Assembly (NCBI GenBank): GCA_021292165.1
Contig: JAHFWL010000058.1
Span: forward strand, 434,001-498,000
Reading direction: 5' to 3'
DNA from: Shinisaurus crocodilurus
Taxonomy: Eukaryota; Chordata; Lepidosauria; Squamata; Shinisauridae
Length of the DNA: 64,000 bases
Shown: in pieces, positions 51,172-62,774 of the stretch
Layout of the letters: each line of letters begins with the position of its first letter
How positions within the stretch are numbered: position 1 is the stretch's first letter
Position numbers and translations under genes: made by a program
The notes under the pieces: generated by a model
Told to the model about the DNA's origin: nothing
Seen by the model: only the letters and a program-made list of their open reading frames with translations
Database searches by the model: none

Positions 51172-51760
51172 ACAGCCCTGCTAGAGCAACAGCCTTGCTC
51201 TATTAAGAACAGCAAAAGCCCATCTAGTCCAGCATTCTATGTTCCCACAGTGGACAGCCAGACAGTGGACAGCGGGACATGAGCGCAAGAGCACCCTCCC
51301 ACTCATGTTCCCCAGCAACTGGGACTGAGAAACATACTGCCTCTGATACGGGAGAGAATATATAGCCACCATGACTAGTAGTTCACCATTGATAGCCTTA
51401 TTCTCCATGAATTTGTCTAATCCCTGTTTAAAGCCATCCATGTTGGCAACCATCATCATGACGTCTTCTTGAGGTATTGAATTCCATAGTTTGACTATGC
51501 GCCGTGTGAAGAAGTCCTTCCTTTTGCCTGTCCCGAATCTCCACCATTTCAGCTGTATTTATTTCAGTCACTCCAGATTCTAGCATTATATGAGAGAGAA
51601 GGAGAAAAACTTCTCCCTGCCCACTTTCTCCACACCATGCATCATTTCATAGACCTCCATCAGGTCCTCTCTTACTCGCCCTTTTTTCTAAGCGAAAATG
51701 GCCCAGACAAGGTACGTAACCTTTCTTCACAAGCCTGAGCTTGGAGGACTCTGTCATCAT
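51172..51760 (-). mobile_element. CR1-like LINE 3' region, longest copy
   Basis: On the minus strand it runs from gaagaaaggttacgtacctt through gagagaggacctgatggagg, gaagaaggacttcttcacac, gctggggaacatgagtggga to the gctggactagatgggcttt end. About 590 bp of 3' region. Confidence 0.7.
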
Positions 51761-51800
51761 CCCTAATTTAAACCAGGTCTGGCCAATCCAGGGACTTCAT

Positions 51801-52116
51801 ACTGGGTTCAGACAACATGATAACCCCACACTCAAGGGTTGGGTGTGGGTTGTTGTTGAACTGTGGGTTGTTGTTGAAATGTGAGTTTTGTGTTGTCTGA
51901 ACCCAGCAGTTCTAACAAGCCATGGCTTGTTAACCACGGACAACCCATGGTTTGTTGTTGGGTTGTGAATTGTGGGTTGCTCACCATGGTTTGTTATCTC
52001 AGCTGGGTTCACACAACACAGTAACCCACGTTTCAACAGCAACACATGGTTCAACGACTCAATGGTTCAACACACTCAACCCTTGAGTGTGGGTTATCAT
52101 GTTGTCTGAACCCAGT
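51801..52116. mobile_element. family E element, complete, cat duplication
   Basis: Terminal inverted repeats of about 42 bp (actgggttcagacaacatga..) are almost perfect, with one indel and one mismatch. A cat trinucleotide flanks both sides. Further internal copies of the terminus lie at 51888-51906 and 52001-52022. No coding frame. Confidence 0.75.
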
Positions 52117-52300
52117 CATTGCGTGCCAATCACAGGGGCTGGTGTTGAATACCTCTGTGCCTTTCTGTTCCAGAAGTCAGTTCTGAGGCCTGAGCCCACG
52201 CAGTCCCAGGCAGCTTGCTAGGCAAGGTCTTTAGCCTCATGTGATGACTTCCTTCCTGGGTGAAGTCTTGAGTCCTTGAGATTGCCATGATTCCATCAAG

Positions 52301-52540
52301 GGGTGGCTGGTGACTCCTGTTTTGGTGGGGGTCCTTATCCATTGCAGGTTTTGTGGATTTTATTTAGAGAAATTTAATTTATCGAAGCTATCCATGGTGC
52401 TCCATGGTGGTGAACCTATTTTTTTTGGGGGGGGTGCAGTTCAGCACCATGGATAGCTCCAAATAAAGCTCCAAATAAAAGTTGGAAAACCTGCAGTGGA
52501 TAAGGAGCTGCACTGAAATAGGGGTCACCAGCCTCCCTTG
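52301..52540. mobile_element. family N hAT-like element, 8-bp TSD
   Basis: gggtggctggtgactcc at the left pairs with ggggtcaccagcctccc at the right; flanks ccatcaag at 52293-52300 and 52541-52548. Inner arms atccatggtg / caccatggat and ccttatccattgcag / ctgcagtggataagg are inverted. Confidence 0.78.
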
Positions 52541-52548
52541 CCATCAAG

Positions 52549-53240
52549 CACAGAACCCTTGAATGAGCACAAAAAAATTATTTGGGTCTCGAGCTACATG
52601 TAATTCTTCAGTGCCAGCTTTGAGCCTGATTTGGCAGTGGGGGTGTGTGTGGGCGGGCTGAGAAGAAGGAAGACACTTCGTGGGCATTCTTTTTCCCTTA
52701 ATCTTTAACATTTATTCCTGACCATAAAATCTTGTGACAAGCTTAAGATCTTCTGCATTTTGGCTGCTAGAATTCCCTAGCCGCACAAAACAGCGCTGGA
52801 AGGAGGGCCGGGGGGGGGGGGAGATTAAAAACCAGGTGCAGCCTGTGTTTTGTAAGCTTTAATTTATTTTAAATTAATTTGCACAGAGGGAGACAGAAAG
52901 GTAAATTGGCCTCCCCCCCCACTTCCTTCTGGCTTGTTTTTCCCTGAGTCTTTTCCAGCTGAGGAGAAAGCTGGTGGGGGGGGGGATCTCTCTCTCTCTC
53001 TCTCTCTTTTTTGGGGGGAGTTGTTTTTATTTCATGAGGAAAGGCCTTAATGTTTCCCTCAGGGAATGGGAAAGTAAGGCCTCAGTATTCTATTCAATTA
53101 GGTGTAATAAAGCTACATTTTCCTGTCTTCTGATCCCAGAGCAAAGTGGAGGAATTTACATGGGTAATTAGTTTAACCCGCTTACTTGATCAGTTAATCC
53201 TCAAACTCCCCAGTTCTCCTCCCAACCCATCTGAGAAATA
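52549..53240. other. low-copy DNA with (CT)n
   Basis: A (CT)n tract lies at 52986-53007, with adjacent G and T runs. No gene recognised. Confidence 0.45.
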
Positions 53241-53690
53241 GGGTGGCCGCGTGTTCTACTGCATCGCAAAGGACAGTTCTCTATTTGAAAGGCTGTCAGA
53301 AGACAGTCCTCTGTTCGAAGGCATCCTCTACTTCAGTGTTCTCCAACCTTGGGTCCCCAGATGTTTTTAGCCTACAACTCCCAGCATGCCCCAGCCAGCG
53401 ACGCTGGCTGGGGCATGCTGGGAGTTGTAGGCCAAAAACATCTGGGGACCCAAGGTTGGAGAACACTGCTCTACTTGAAGATCTGCCAGTCAAAGTCCAG
53501 TTTAAAGATAAAGAACCATATTAAGCAGGGAGAGCAGAGGGGGCATTGAAGTTGCCCATCAACAGTCAGCCCCTGCACAGCAGGCCGAGCAGTCACACAG
53601 GTCACCTGGTCACAGCCCCCCCCCCCCCCACTATGGGAAGATGTCTTGTATTTTTCTATTTAACTTATAATAACAGATAGAGGAGGCTTT
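53241..53690 (+). mobile_element. family A element split by a MITE
   Basis: gggtggccgcgtgttctact start; resumes after the MITE with ctctacttgaagatctgcca, tttaaagataaagaaccata, cacctggtcacag and tatttttctatttaact. The AT-rich end is truncated. Confidence 0.7.
53334..53468. mobile_element. palindromic MITE with perfect 8-bp TSD
   Basis: Almost perfect fold-back (cagtgttctccaaccttggg start); flanks ctctactt at 53326-53333 and 53469-53476. Confidence 0.93.
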
Positions 53691-54369
53691 CTGCGGAGGG
53701 CAGTCACCCTCTACACGGCAGAACAGAGGGGCGGTGGTGGAGAAGAAGCTACACACTTTTTGAAGAGGGCTATGTGATGTTCTTTGTCATTTCTGTCCAG
53801 AATGAGGAGGAACTCTGTGGGGAAGTCAGGGCTTATTAAGACTCCCCCCCCCCCTACTGTGAGCCAGTCCTGGCTGGCTGTCCCTGGGTATGCATTTGCA
53901 TGCATAATGGAATGTGTGTGAAGCAGATGATCATGCATGAATACAGCTGGCCGCAAGTCCCAGGACAGTGATACCTAGGAAAAGCTGTTACCTTGATAAT
54001 GGGTTGTCATATATAGCGCTGTTCACACCAGAGGACACTCTGGAGGACTGTGCGTGCATACAGCAAAACATCTTGCATGAACTGGCCCTTCAGACCTTCG
54101 ATGAGAGATACGGAGATGCAGACCTTTTTAGACAAGTAGGGACGGTTTGGGAGCACACTCCATCATATCCTGCACAAATTTGCCGTTTTCTCTCCCAGGG
54201 AGTCTTCTGAAAAATACTGGTTCTGCAACTTTGCATTATGGGTCAAGTTTGAATTTATAGGGATGCATCAAAAAGTTCGAATGAGTTTTAAAGTACCTCG
54301 AATCAGCTCTGTTCGACCTCCCGAGTCTTTTCGTCGATGGGAAAGCTGGCTACTATGGAAGGCAGAGGC
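53691..54369. other. low-copy DNA, nothing recognised
   Basis: C-run near 53845. No element or exon signature. Confidence 0.4.
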
Positions 54370-54822
54370 AGTGTCTGGGGGAGGCCCACTAGGGCTGGAG
54401 CCCCAAATCTTTCATTTGGAGCCACACCACAGATCTCTGGGAAGCCATCTGCCTCACCACTCTGCTGTCCATGGGCACTTGCTGAAATAAAGGCACAGGG
54501 GCCCTGATGACCTCTGTTGCCTCTGATCCCCCTGGATTAGCTGGCTTTTTGCCCACATGGGCTTCACCTCTTGCTGCCCCCCCCCCTTGAATCTTTCTGC
54601 CCGAGGTCTTTTTCTGAAATCAAATGCTCTCTTCTTCCCTGTCCATACATCTCTTTTTTACAAATAGGGGTGTCCTTAGGAGACAGGGTCCTTTAAAGAC
54701 ACACACACACATGCACACAGAATGTATGTAAATTAGCATATGCAAATTTGTGCATTTTTTTGTTCTATGGTCCCTGAGCCCCGGATCTTTTCAGTACCTA
54801 GCACCACCCCTGACGGAGGGTG
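54370..54822 (-). mobile_element. family K element
   Basis: Minus strand begins CAGGGGTGGTGCTAGGTACT and carries aaaagatccggggctcaggg, atttgcatatgctaattta, tcatcagggcccctgtgcct and ctccaaatgaaagatttggg, as in 33105-33460. Confidence 0.65.
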
Positions 54823-55617
54823 CCAGTTGGCTAGCACCTGTGATGTCATTAACATACACTTTCCACCTCTGCCCCATGTATAATTGGATAAACATACATG
54901 TGCCACTTTAAACATTTGAAAGAGGCAAACAGCCTGCCTGAAGCATGGGAAGAGGGACAAAACTTAACAGCTGAACCGGCATTTGACGTGTGATGGTATG
55001 TTTGTGGGTCATGCAAATTGTGTCCCTGGTATGGTAACTTCTTTACCTGAAGCTGGCATATTGCAGGCACAGAACCCGGTGTGACTGCTTTTTAAATGCG
55101 ATATCCGCCTTAACCCTCACGTATCCAGAACAGAAGAACCCCAAAGCCAAGTGCTAAGCAGGAACAGAACAAAGGACAGACCACGCCACCTGTTTGAGGT
55201 ATGTCCCCAGGGCAGACCCCTTAAAAAGAAAAAGATGGGGGCAGATACCTACCCTGAGGCTAAACATTATGGGTTGACGATACATAGAAAGGAGAGTTGT
55301 GCACTTTTCTCCTTTTGACTTCTGTGGCTGATGAGCATTTTTAAAAGCATCCACGATGGGAAGAGGATGGTCTTTCAAAAGAGACGCTTAATGAGAAATG
55401 ATGGCTTCCTACTTCAGTAATAATAATACACTCAAGATGGGCACTATTTAGGTCATGTCTTCAGAGAAGACTCTCAATCAAAGCCAGGTTGAGTGGGGTG
55501 GGTGAGTTTTGAAGGAGAAAGTGAAAAGAGAGGTCCTTTAGTGTGGGGAGAGGTAGTGGTGAAGAAGACTGTGAGGTTCTTCCTGGAAGTGATCTTTAAT
55601 AACTTGGTTGCTGCTGC
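54823..55617. other. low-copy DNA, nothing recognised
   Basis: No element or exon signature. Confidence 0.4.
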
Positions 55618-55728
55618 TTCTTGCAAGACCTCGCTCGTTCGTTTATCAAGTCCAATTTTTTAATTTTTTTTTTGCTTGTCTTGCAAAACGCTCTCAGACC
55701 AAGTTACTTGCAATCCAAGGTATTACTG
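55618..55728 (+). mobile_element. Tigger-like element, right end only
   Basis: 'ttcttgcaagacctcgctcg' to 'cttgcaatccaaggtattac', followed by TG and a TA target, as at 23750-23845. Confidence 0.7.
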
Positions 55729-56195
55729 TAGGTTTCCAGCCCTCAAGGCTTCTTTTGAGGAGGGCCCAATTTGTGCGCATTCTATATTTGTCTCTTTGTC
55801 CCTCTCTCACAGCCGCTCAGAATTTGGATTCTTCTGGTGCAGTTGATCGCGTCTATCATTTCCGAGGGGGAAAATCTTATCCTCGTGTTTCGCCCGCTGG
55901 ATAAGGATAGGATGATGCAGACTAGGTGCCTTTGCACTGGCGAAGCTCGGAGAGACGCACTGGGCTGGGGACCCACGCTGGCATCGCCTCAGGGTTACAG
56001 TGGCATTACCCTGAGCAACTGTGCCAGTGCAAGGGTAAAAAAAAGGGGGGCAGTGCTGGGGTGTGCTGGAGGAGGAATGGGGCTTTGTCAGAATCCTTTG
56101 AGCCCACTCCCAACTATGGTGTCATGTTATGTCTGCAAAAGAAGTGGCATAAGTCAAAACCACTCCTGATGAACTCAACAGAAGGCTAAAAACAC
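55729..56195. other. low-copy DNA, nothing recognised
   Basis: No element or exon signature. Confidence 0.4.
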
Positions 56196-56371
56196 ATAGA
56201 TTTCATAGATCATAGAGTTGGAACTTGGAAGGAGCCTACAAGGCTATCGAGTCCAGCCCCCTGCTCAATGCAGGAAACTAGAGGAGGGGTCTCCCATCCA
56301 AGTAACAACCAGGCCTGACCCTGCTTAGCTTTCCACACTCAGACAAGCTGAGCCAGCGTAAGCCACAGGCC
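56196..56371 (-). mobile_element. 5S-CR1 SINE
   Basis: Full minus-strand copy: atagatttcatagatcatag tail, ggtctcccatccaagtaaca (box C), gaccctgcttagctttccac (box A), gccacaggcc end. Confidence 0.9.
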
Positions 56372-56684
56372 ACAAGCCATCTCAGACAATAGTTTTTTTG
56401 TGGCACAGGGCTACTGATGTTGCTGGAATATGGAATTGCTTGGTTCAGAATGCAAATTTGGGGCACTTGGGATGCACACTTTTCCAAACCGGGCAGCATG
56501 GTCGTTTTTCTCTGTCTCCGCTTGCAGTCACTCATTCTTGCTGTGGGCATGTCTGTCAGCATTGCTACGGAACGTTATATTTTGTTTAGGGTAGTAGCAA
56601 TTTGCTATTGATTGACTTTGCTGCTGGGAGAGCGCATAGGATCATGACTTCATTATGCAGACATGAGGCCACTGAGTTGGATTC

Positions 56685-56935
56685 AGACTTAGTCGTGTTT
56701 AGAGTAGCCCCGCTGAAGCCAGTGGAACTTAAGTTTTAGTTGTGACTGACTTTAAGTGCCACTGATTTCAATGGGACTCCATCAGCCTTCCCCAACCTGG
56801 TGCTCTCCAGATGTGTTGGACTACAACTCCCATGCTGGCTGCGGGGTGTTGGGAATTATAGTGCAACACATCTCGAAGGCACCGGGCTGGAGAAGGCTTG
56901 TCTACATCAAATATGACAAAGTCTGAATTTAACCC
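56685..56935. mobile_element. family P element split by a MITE
   Basis: 'ggattcagacttagtcgtgt' and 'ctgatttcaatgggactcc' are followed, after the MITE, by 'aatatgacaaagtctgaatt', which closes the inverted repeat. Confidence 0.5.
56783..56900. mobile_element. palindromic hAT-type MITE inside family P
   Basis: cagccttccccaacctggtg start and gcaccgggctggagaaggct end, with ctacaactcccatgctggct inside. TSD eroded. Confidence 0.65.
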
Positions 56936-57708
56936 GCTGTAAGCAGCAGCCTGGCATTGTGGGACGATAGGATTGGTGTGTTTACCCTTTATATATTTCA
57001 ACATTTCCTCCCGCAAAGGTTAAACAAAAAGAAGAAAAGGCTATAAATATAAGCTTCTCATAAAAGTAAACTAAGTAAATTACCAGCGCTGATGTTCCGT
57101 CTCCGATTCCCAAATGTTAGTTGTTGCATTCTTAGTGGAGCAGATCTTATCCGTGAGCGAAGGAGGGCAGCATTTCAGATTTCATAGGTGTGTGTGGGGG
57201 GATTCACAGCAGGGTTCAAAGGCCTGTTCTTCTTACATATATTCAAGATTAGATTGCCAAGAATACCTCTCCATCAGTGTGTTTTATGTAGTGATGGCGC
57301 CAAAGTTCATATTGAACTTTCTTGGAATACGAACCTGGCCTGCTGCTCATAGCGTTCGGTGGCATTACAGAGCGAGTGCCGTTTTCTTCAAAGGTTCTTC
57401 TCTGCCATGAGATCCTAATCTGAAGCCAGTGTGCCTCATAGCCTGGTACTTTGAACACTAAGTCATGGCAGCATCCCAGGTGCTAGGGAGCCTGGGAAAT
57501 GTAGTTCTCCAAGGCACATGGGTCCATACTATGGATGCTGGGTATACTGGGAGCTACACGTCCCGGAGCTCCTTGCTTCCGGGGCATTTTGGGGGATGGA
57601 GAGTGTGAAGAAGGGGCTCTGCCTTTACCCAAGACCAGAGATCAAAGGTGCAAAACTGCCAGCCTTAGCTCTGCAGTCTTGACCTGATTCTCTCAGGGCC
57701 TTGCCCTT
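56936..57708. other. low-copy DNA, nothing recognised
   Basis: 57470-57600 has repeated 'tgggagctacacgtcccgga'-like phrases but no definable element. Confidence 0.4.
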
Positions 57709-57713
57709 GTCTA

Positions 57714-58212
57714 TACTGTGGATTTAGCACTGGACCACAGAGTAACCACATACTCCATGTGGGGTAAAACCAGGAAAGTTTATTTCAGTTAAACAGATTA
57801 CAACAAAAGATGGGAAATGAGGGAAGGAGACAAGGTGGGAAGACACTTTGGTACATACACAGTAGAGCTACAAAATAACAAAGCTAGTTCCTTGACTACA
57901 TAACGACCCAGGCCTCACTCTCTTTACCTGGGGGTTGCTTGGTCTTCTCTAGGGCTTGTCTCAGCAAGTAGCCCTAACCCGTGCTTCTTCACGTGCAGAC
58001 CCCAACAACCTTAAAAGCCAGACAAGCAGTATAGATTCTCCCCCCCCTCCTTTCAGCAGCCCAGGGGTCTTCAGCCAATCAGGACGAACTTCACCTGGCC
58101 AGGCAGGGGGGTGGCTCATGATGACTACAGGGCTTGGACCACATTTGCATGTCAAAGGGCTTGGCAATGGCTGTTGCACGTAGCCATCAAGATGGGGAGC
58201 CTCTGAGGCACA
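57714..58212 (-). mobile_element. solo LTR of an endogenous retroelement
   Basis: On the minus strand it starts TGTGCCTCAGAGGCTC, has a gattggctgaaga (CCAAT-type) box, a ctgaaataaactttcc polyadenylation signal and ends near ccacagta. gtcta flanks both sides (57709-57713 and 58213-58217), a 5-bp TSD. No internal region is present. The terminal dinucleotide at one end is TA rather than CA if that TSD is right. Retroviral class not assigned. Confidence 0.5.
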
Positions 58213-58220
58213 GTCTAAGC

Positions 58221-59139
58221 CAGTGATGGCGAACCTTTTGGGCCCGAGTGCCCAAACTGCAACACAAAACCAACTTATTTATTTCAAAGTGCCAACACTG
58301 CAATTAAACCTGAATACCGAGGTTTTAGTTTTAGAAAAACAACTCATACAGTTGTCCGAACTAATTAACATCTTTTGTCTTTAAAGAAAAACACAAAAAC
58401 AGAGCTTTCAATGATACAAACAGTTTTTTGTTGAAAAAAAATCAACTCAAAAAATTATTATAGTACTACATTGTACACATAGCCTGAAGGGAATTTATAC
58501 AAACTTTTTAAATAATTAGGCACATGTATTTTTGGATAAGGGATTCTCAACTTGTAATATGATTATATGCCAGACTGAAATTGTATGGGGCAAGCTTTAC
58601 TCTGGATCCTTTCCCTGCTTCTACAGGTGTCGGATTAGTAAAAGTAAAAGTCAACCTGTACTAGGATGAGCAAGATAAACAAGAAAACTAAACGTGCTTA
58701 ACACATTTTAAACACTTTATGTCTTGGACTGCAAACACTGCATTAGGTAAAAGTTTACATTGGGCATGCTTTTGCACAATTAATGTGATTTTTGCTATTG
58801 CATGCATGCTGATAATTTGTCAAGCCTTGGTTCATACTCCGTTAGTTTGAGAGCAACACATGCAGCACTCAGGTCAACTGTTAGGGTTTTACATCCAAGC
58901 CATGCGCTGTGCATCATTCTTCAAAATCTTTTAAATGTGATAACAATGTAGAAAAGAATTCTGTAACAGGAATTCTAGAATAAAATCATTCTGTTCCACA
59001 CTGTGAGAAAGAACAAGATCATTAGTGTTTTGCAGAAGGGGACGGTCTTTTCGCAATCTGGTGACCAATGGCTCGAGTGCCCACAGAGAGGTCCCTGCAT
59101 GCCAGCTGTGGCACCCGTGCCATAGGTTCGCCATCACTG
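58221..59139 (-). mobile_element. 919-bp hAT element with decayed transposase end
   Basis: Termini CAGTGATGGCGAACCTTTTG and, inverted, CAGTGATGGCGAACCTATGG; flanks gtctaagc at 58213-58220 and 59140-59147. On the minus strand 58883-58780 reads VDLSAACVALKLTEYEPRL, then DKLSACMQ, a stop, and QKSH before a final stop. This fits the usual C-terminal end of hAT transposases (..Y.P....L...MQ.Q.SH). The 5' coding region is gone, so it is non-autonomous. The termini resemble, from memory, a hAT group reported as horizontally transferred among tetrapods. Confidence 0.82.
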
Positions 59140-59203
59140 GTCTAAGCTATGTACTTTTTCCATTCCCCAGCCCCCAGCTGGGATTATACTAGTTTACACA
59201 TGA

Positions 59204-59233
59204 GGAGGTGTGTGTGTGTGTGTGTGTGTGTGT
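59204..59233 (+). repeat. (GT)n microsatellite
   Basis: Uninterrupted gtgtgt run of about 30 bp. Confidence 0.95.
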
Positions 59234-59235
59234 GG

Positions 59236-60072
59236 TGCAGGAAACGGAGGCTTTTTCGCCACAGAGAGGCATTTGGACATTATCAGGAGTATGATGGGGT
59301 CCAAATGCAGAACTGGGTTTGGGGGGGGGAAGTACTATTTGTGGGAGGTTGGGGGTTAGAAATAACTCAGTTTGTCGAGCCAAAGGGTGCTCTTGTTGTG
59401 GTTACTTTTTAAAAATACTTCACAATAACCAGAGATATAGGTACTCCTGTGGAATAATCACATGGGATCTGAAATATGGGGGTGCTACTTGCCCTAAACA
59501 GTGCCCACCAGAGGAATCTGGTGTTGGAATCTGTTTCCACCTGCAGTTGTGTTTGTTGGAAAAGGCAAAACCTGCAAAGGGTCCAGGTTTCCAAGAACGG
59601 GATTTGTATACTTTATAACTCTCTCCCCCTTAATTTCAACAGCTTCAGTCATGTCAGGTTCTCTTGCCCTGCACATATACCCACCCTGTCTTTTTATCTC
59701 CATAGTCCTTTTCCTACCTCTAGAGTGGTTCTCACTAAGAAATGTCCACATTCTGTAAAATATTAGGCTCCGAACAGGACGTGCTAATAGGACAAAATGA
59801 GCCCATCTTCATAAATTGCATAGCTTTGCATGATTGATTTTGGGTTTCCATAGGAGTTAGGTTTTATTTAACAGAGAGGTCCTGCATCCCAATGTTGTCT
59901 AGAAGGCCTCCTCCCCTTGATCTGAAAAGCCCGCCTCTTAAGCTCTCCTCCTGTATAAGAGTTGGCTCTAGGAATGCCTGAGGAATCCGTTTGAGGGTGA
60001 AAATCTGACAGATTTTCCTGACTTGACCCTCTGGATTTCGTACCGTTTCCCCCACACTGGCGCCGACTCGAT
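59236..60072. other. low-copy DNA, nothing recognised
   Basis: No element or exon signature. Confidence 0.4.
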
Positions 60073-60262
60073 CTGATCACTATTTGGGGAGGATTGTGAC
60101 CAGGTGACCTGAGTGCTGCCCAGTCTGTTCGCCCAGGGGCTGACTGTTGATGGTCGGCTTCAAGGCTGTTGCTCTCTCTTCTCAAGATTCTTTATCTTTA
60201 ACCTAACCTTGGACTGGACAGCCCTTGGAACAGAATGATGCCTTCCAGTGGAGGACTGTCCT
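60073..60262 (-). mobile_element. family A element truncated by a SINE
   Basis: 'gattgtgaccaggtgacctg', 'ttctttatctttaacctaac', 'ggactggacagcccttggaa', 'ggaggactgtcctctg', where the SINE begins. Confidence 0.65.
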
Positions 60263-60430
60263 CTGTGGCTTATGCTGGCTCAGCTTGTCTGAGTGTGGAA
60301 AGCTAAGCAGGGCCAGGCCTGGTTATTCCTTGGATGGGAGACCCCTCCTCTAGTTTCCTGCACTGAGCAGGGGGTTGGACTCGATGGCCTTGTAGGCCCC
60401 TTCCAACTCTATGATCTATGAAATCTATGA
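60263..60430 (+). mobile_element. 5S-CR1 SINE inside family A
   Basis: gtggcttatgctggctcagc, gaaagctaagcagggccagg, cttggatgggagacccc, ggttggactcgatggccttg, tatgatctatgaaatctatg. Confidence 0.9.
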
Positions 60431-61911
60431 AACCCTATAAAGTGACCATCTCAGGTGGTGCATTTGAAGAGCCAGTTAAAGGCGGCGGGGTGGGAGACAG
60501 ACCAATATATGCTAAGAGCACAAGGCTTCTAGCACAGGCCTTCAGCAGGTGTTATTTTTTTTAATTTTTACTTTTTTTTAATTAACCCCCCCCCCCCAAG
60601 TCTAAAGCACTAAAGAAGAAGGGGGAGTCTGGGCTGTAGTTAAGGGGAGAGTGCACCGTTAGTGATCTTGCATAATTCCTGTTCATTTCAATAAGGCTTC
60701 CTTGGGAGAATCTCTCAGTGGATGTTAATTAACTGGAGATCCCTATGTTAATTAGCAGAATGAGGGAGGGTACCATTAGCAGTTTTCTGCTGCAGGCACC
60801 ATAATGTCTTATGCCAGCCCCCCAAATCATAGTGAGCTCTCAACTGAAGGAAGGCTTACAAAATGTGGTTTTGTTTTGTTTTGTTGTAGGGTGCTTGAGC
60901 AACCCGGGTACAAATAGCACAAGGTCATTGGATTCACTGTTTAGAGCTAGTTTCATCTGCTCCATTGCAGCCTTGGATAGAAAGGATTTTTCCTCTGAAA
61001 GCAGGAAATTTATACACTTTTGGGAGGGGGGGGGAGGTAAAGCATAAACACAAGTTAAATCTTTAAGTCTGTTTTAGCCCCTGTTGATCCCCAGACTTGT
61101 CACATCAGAGACAGGGGTAGGGGAGTCCGAGGGAAAGTTTTCCTTCCGTTGTGCATTAATTATTTCTGAGGGTTTTTGTTTCATTTTTTAAAAATGTCCT
61201 CCTTTCATTCTTTCTGCATGTCTGCGTGTGAAGGGGCTAAAAGTTTTGCAGGGAAATCCGAAACCATGTGAAAGTTGGTTGGCTCTGGGGTTTAATGTAA
61301 TTTCTAAACTCAGACCAGATTCCCGGGGGAGAGAGCTTTGGGCAGGCAGGCATGCAAAGCCTTTCAGGCAAGCACATTGGACCTGTCAGCCTCGCACCCG
61401 TCCCTGCCCCACACCAGCTCTCAGCCGTTCCATGTTGAAACGCAGGACAGGAGCCACTGAAATGAAGGGAAATAAATGAAGGGTCCAGGATTTGAGCCTG
61501 CTTGGGGGGGGGTCATTCCCTTTGATTTGGCAGCCCGGGTCCCCAACTTAGTTTTGGGGTTCTCCCCCTGCCCCCCCTCCGCCACCAAACACACACATTG
61601 GTTGTGAAAGGAAGGTACTCTGCACATACTTAGAGGCTCTCTTGTCTATATTAATTCACATGTTCCAGGACTGGGCTGGAATGGAAAGCCAATTCATGGG
61701 TGTTTAGACCCCTGGTGAGCCCAAGCTGCTGATTTTTCCTATAAACAATTAATTGAAGTGGTGTTGTCTGTTGAATCTTGACTAGGCTCCACACAGGTAT
61801 TGGTAAGTTAGCTGATTTATTTGCAAGGTTATAATACAGCTCCCTGGTTAGGCTCCTAACACAGGCCTGCAGCAGGAGAGAAACTGGAGGGGGTAGTGCT
61901 GCTTATTCCCC
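60431..61911. other. low-copy DNA; possible conserved segment
   Basis: 60715-60775 (gatgttaattaactggagat, atgttaattagcagaatgag) has paired TTAATTA sites and no transposon sequence. Poly-T and poly-C runs lie at 60553-60598. No exon recognised. Confidence 0.4.
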
Positions 61912-61972
61912 CCCCCCAGCACTGCCGCCTGAGGCAGCTGCCTCATTCTGCCTAATGGTAGGGCCAGCCCTG
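61912..61972. mobile_element. right end of a hAT MITE
   Basis: 'ctgaggcagctgcctcattc', 'gcctaatggtagggccagcc' and ctg parallel the right arm of 22707-22870. Confidence 0.55.
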
Positions 61973-61976
61973 GGAC

Positions 61977-62010
61977 TGCCTCAGTATAAAGCTGCTTCGT
62001 GCGCTCATAA
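61977..62010 (+). mobile_element. type-2 SINE tail fragment
   Basis: 'gcctcagtataaagctgctt' plus cgtgcgctcat matches the SINE 3' end. Confidence 0.45.
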
Positions 62011-62774
62011 CTTTGTGAGAAGCTTTCAAAGCCCCTTTTCTCCCTCTCCTCCTTTCCACCTACGAAGCCAAATCAAAGCACCAGGGGCTGTTCTGCAGAT
62101 TCTTCTTCCTCTCTGTGAATGTTTCAGTAAGATTTGAAAATCACATTCATCAATATATTTAATTAAGTCCCATTTTCTCATTTCGTGTTTTCATAGCTTA
62201 CGCCAGCACGGCCCGCTGGGGATTGCTCTATCTGGAGACGGCTTTTCTCTCCCTTTCCTGGACCGAAGTTTTGTTACTAATAATGGCTTCCTGTGCTGAT
62301 GAGGAATGTTATTCTGAGAACATTGCAAAGAGTCGAGTCGGCGGGGGGGGCGACGCATGCACAACAGGCACGTGCAATAGAAGCTTGACAAGTAAGCAAA
62401 CACACCGGACATTCAAATGAAATACACCCCCTCCCGCAGTTCCCACCCTATCCCATGTGTGATACAAATTCTAGTGCTGAAAGAGTGGATGGAGATATTT
62501 CCCAGCCCCCACCCCTCATCGTAATAGTACTTTGGGTCACCCCCGATGAGATTGATGTGCCGTTTTTTAAAATTAATTAATTAATGCCTGTATAACCCAC
62601 CATTCCACCCACATCTGGCTCCACCAGAGTGTGGCTGAAAAACCATAAACTATGATAGGATCACGCTCGCCCTGCTTCCCCAGATGTGCTGACCAGGGTT
62701 TGGCTTCCTTTCGTGGGTAGTGATCATTTGGAGACCTCTTACGGTGCTTTTGTAATATTTGGTTTGTTGACAAA
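62011..62774. other. low-copy DNA with an L2-like tail
   Basis: 62565-62610 (attaattaattaatgcctgt, ataacccaccattcc) looks like a minus-strand LINE or SINE tail. Otherwise nothing recognised. Confidence 0.4.
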
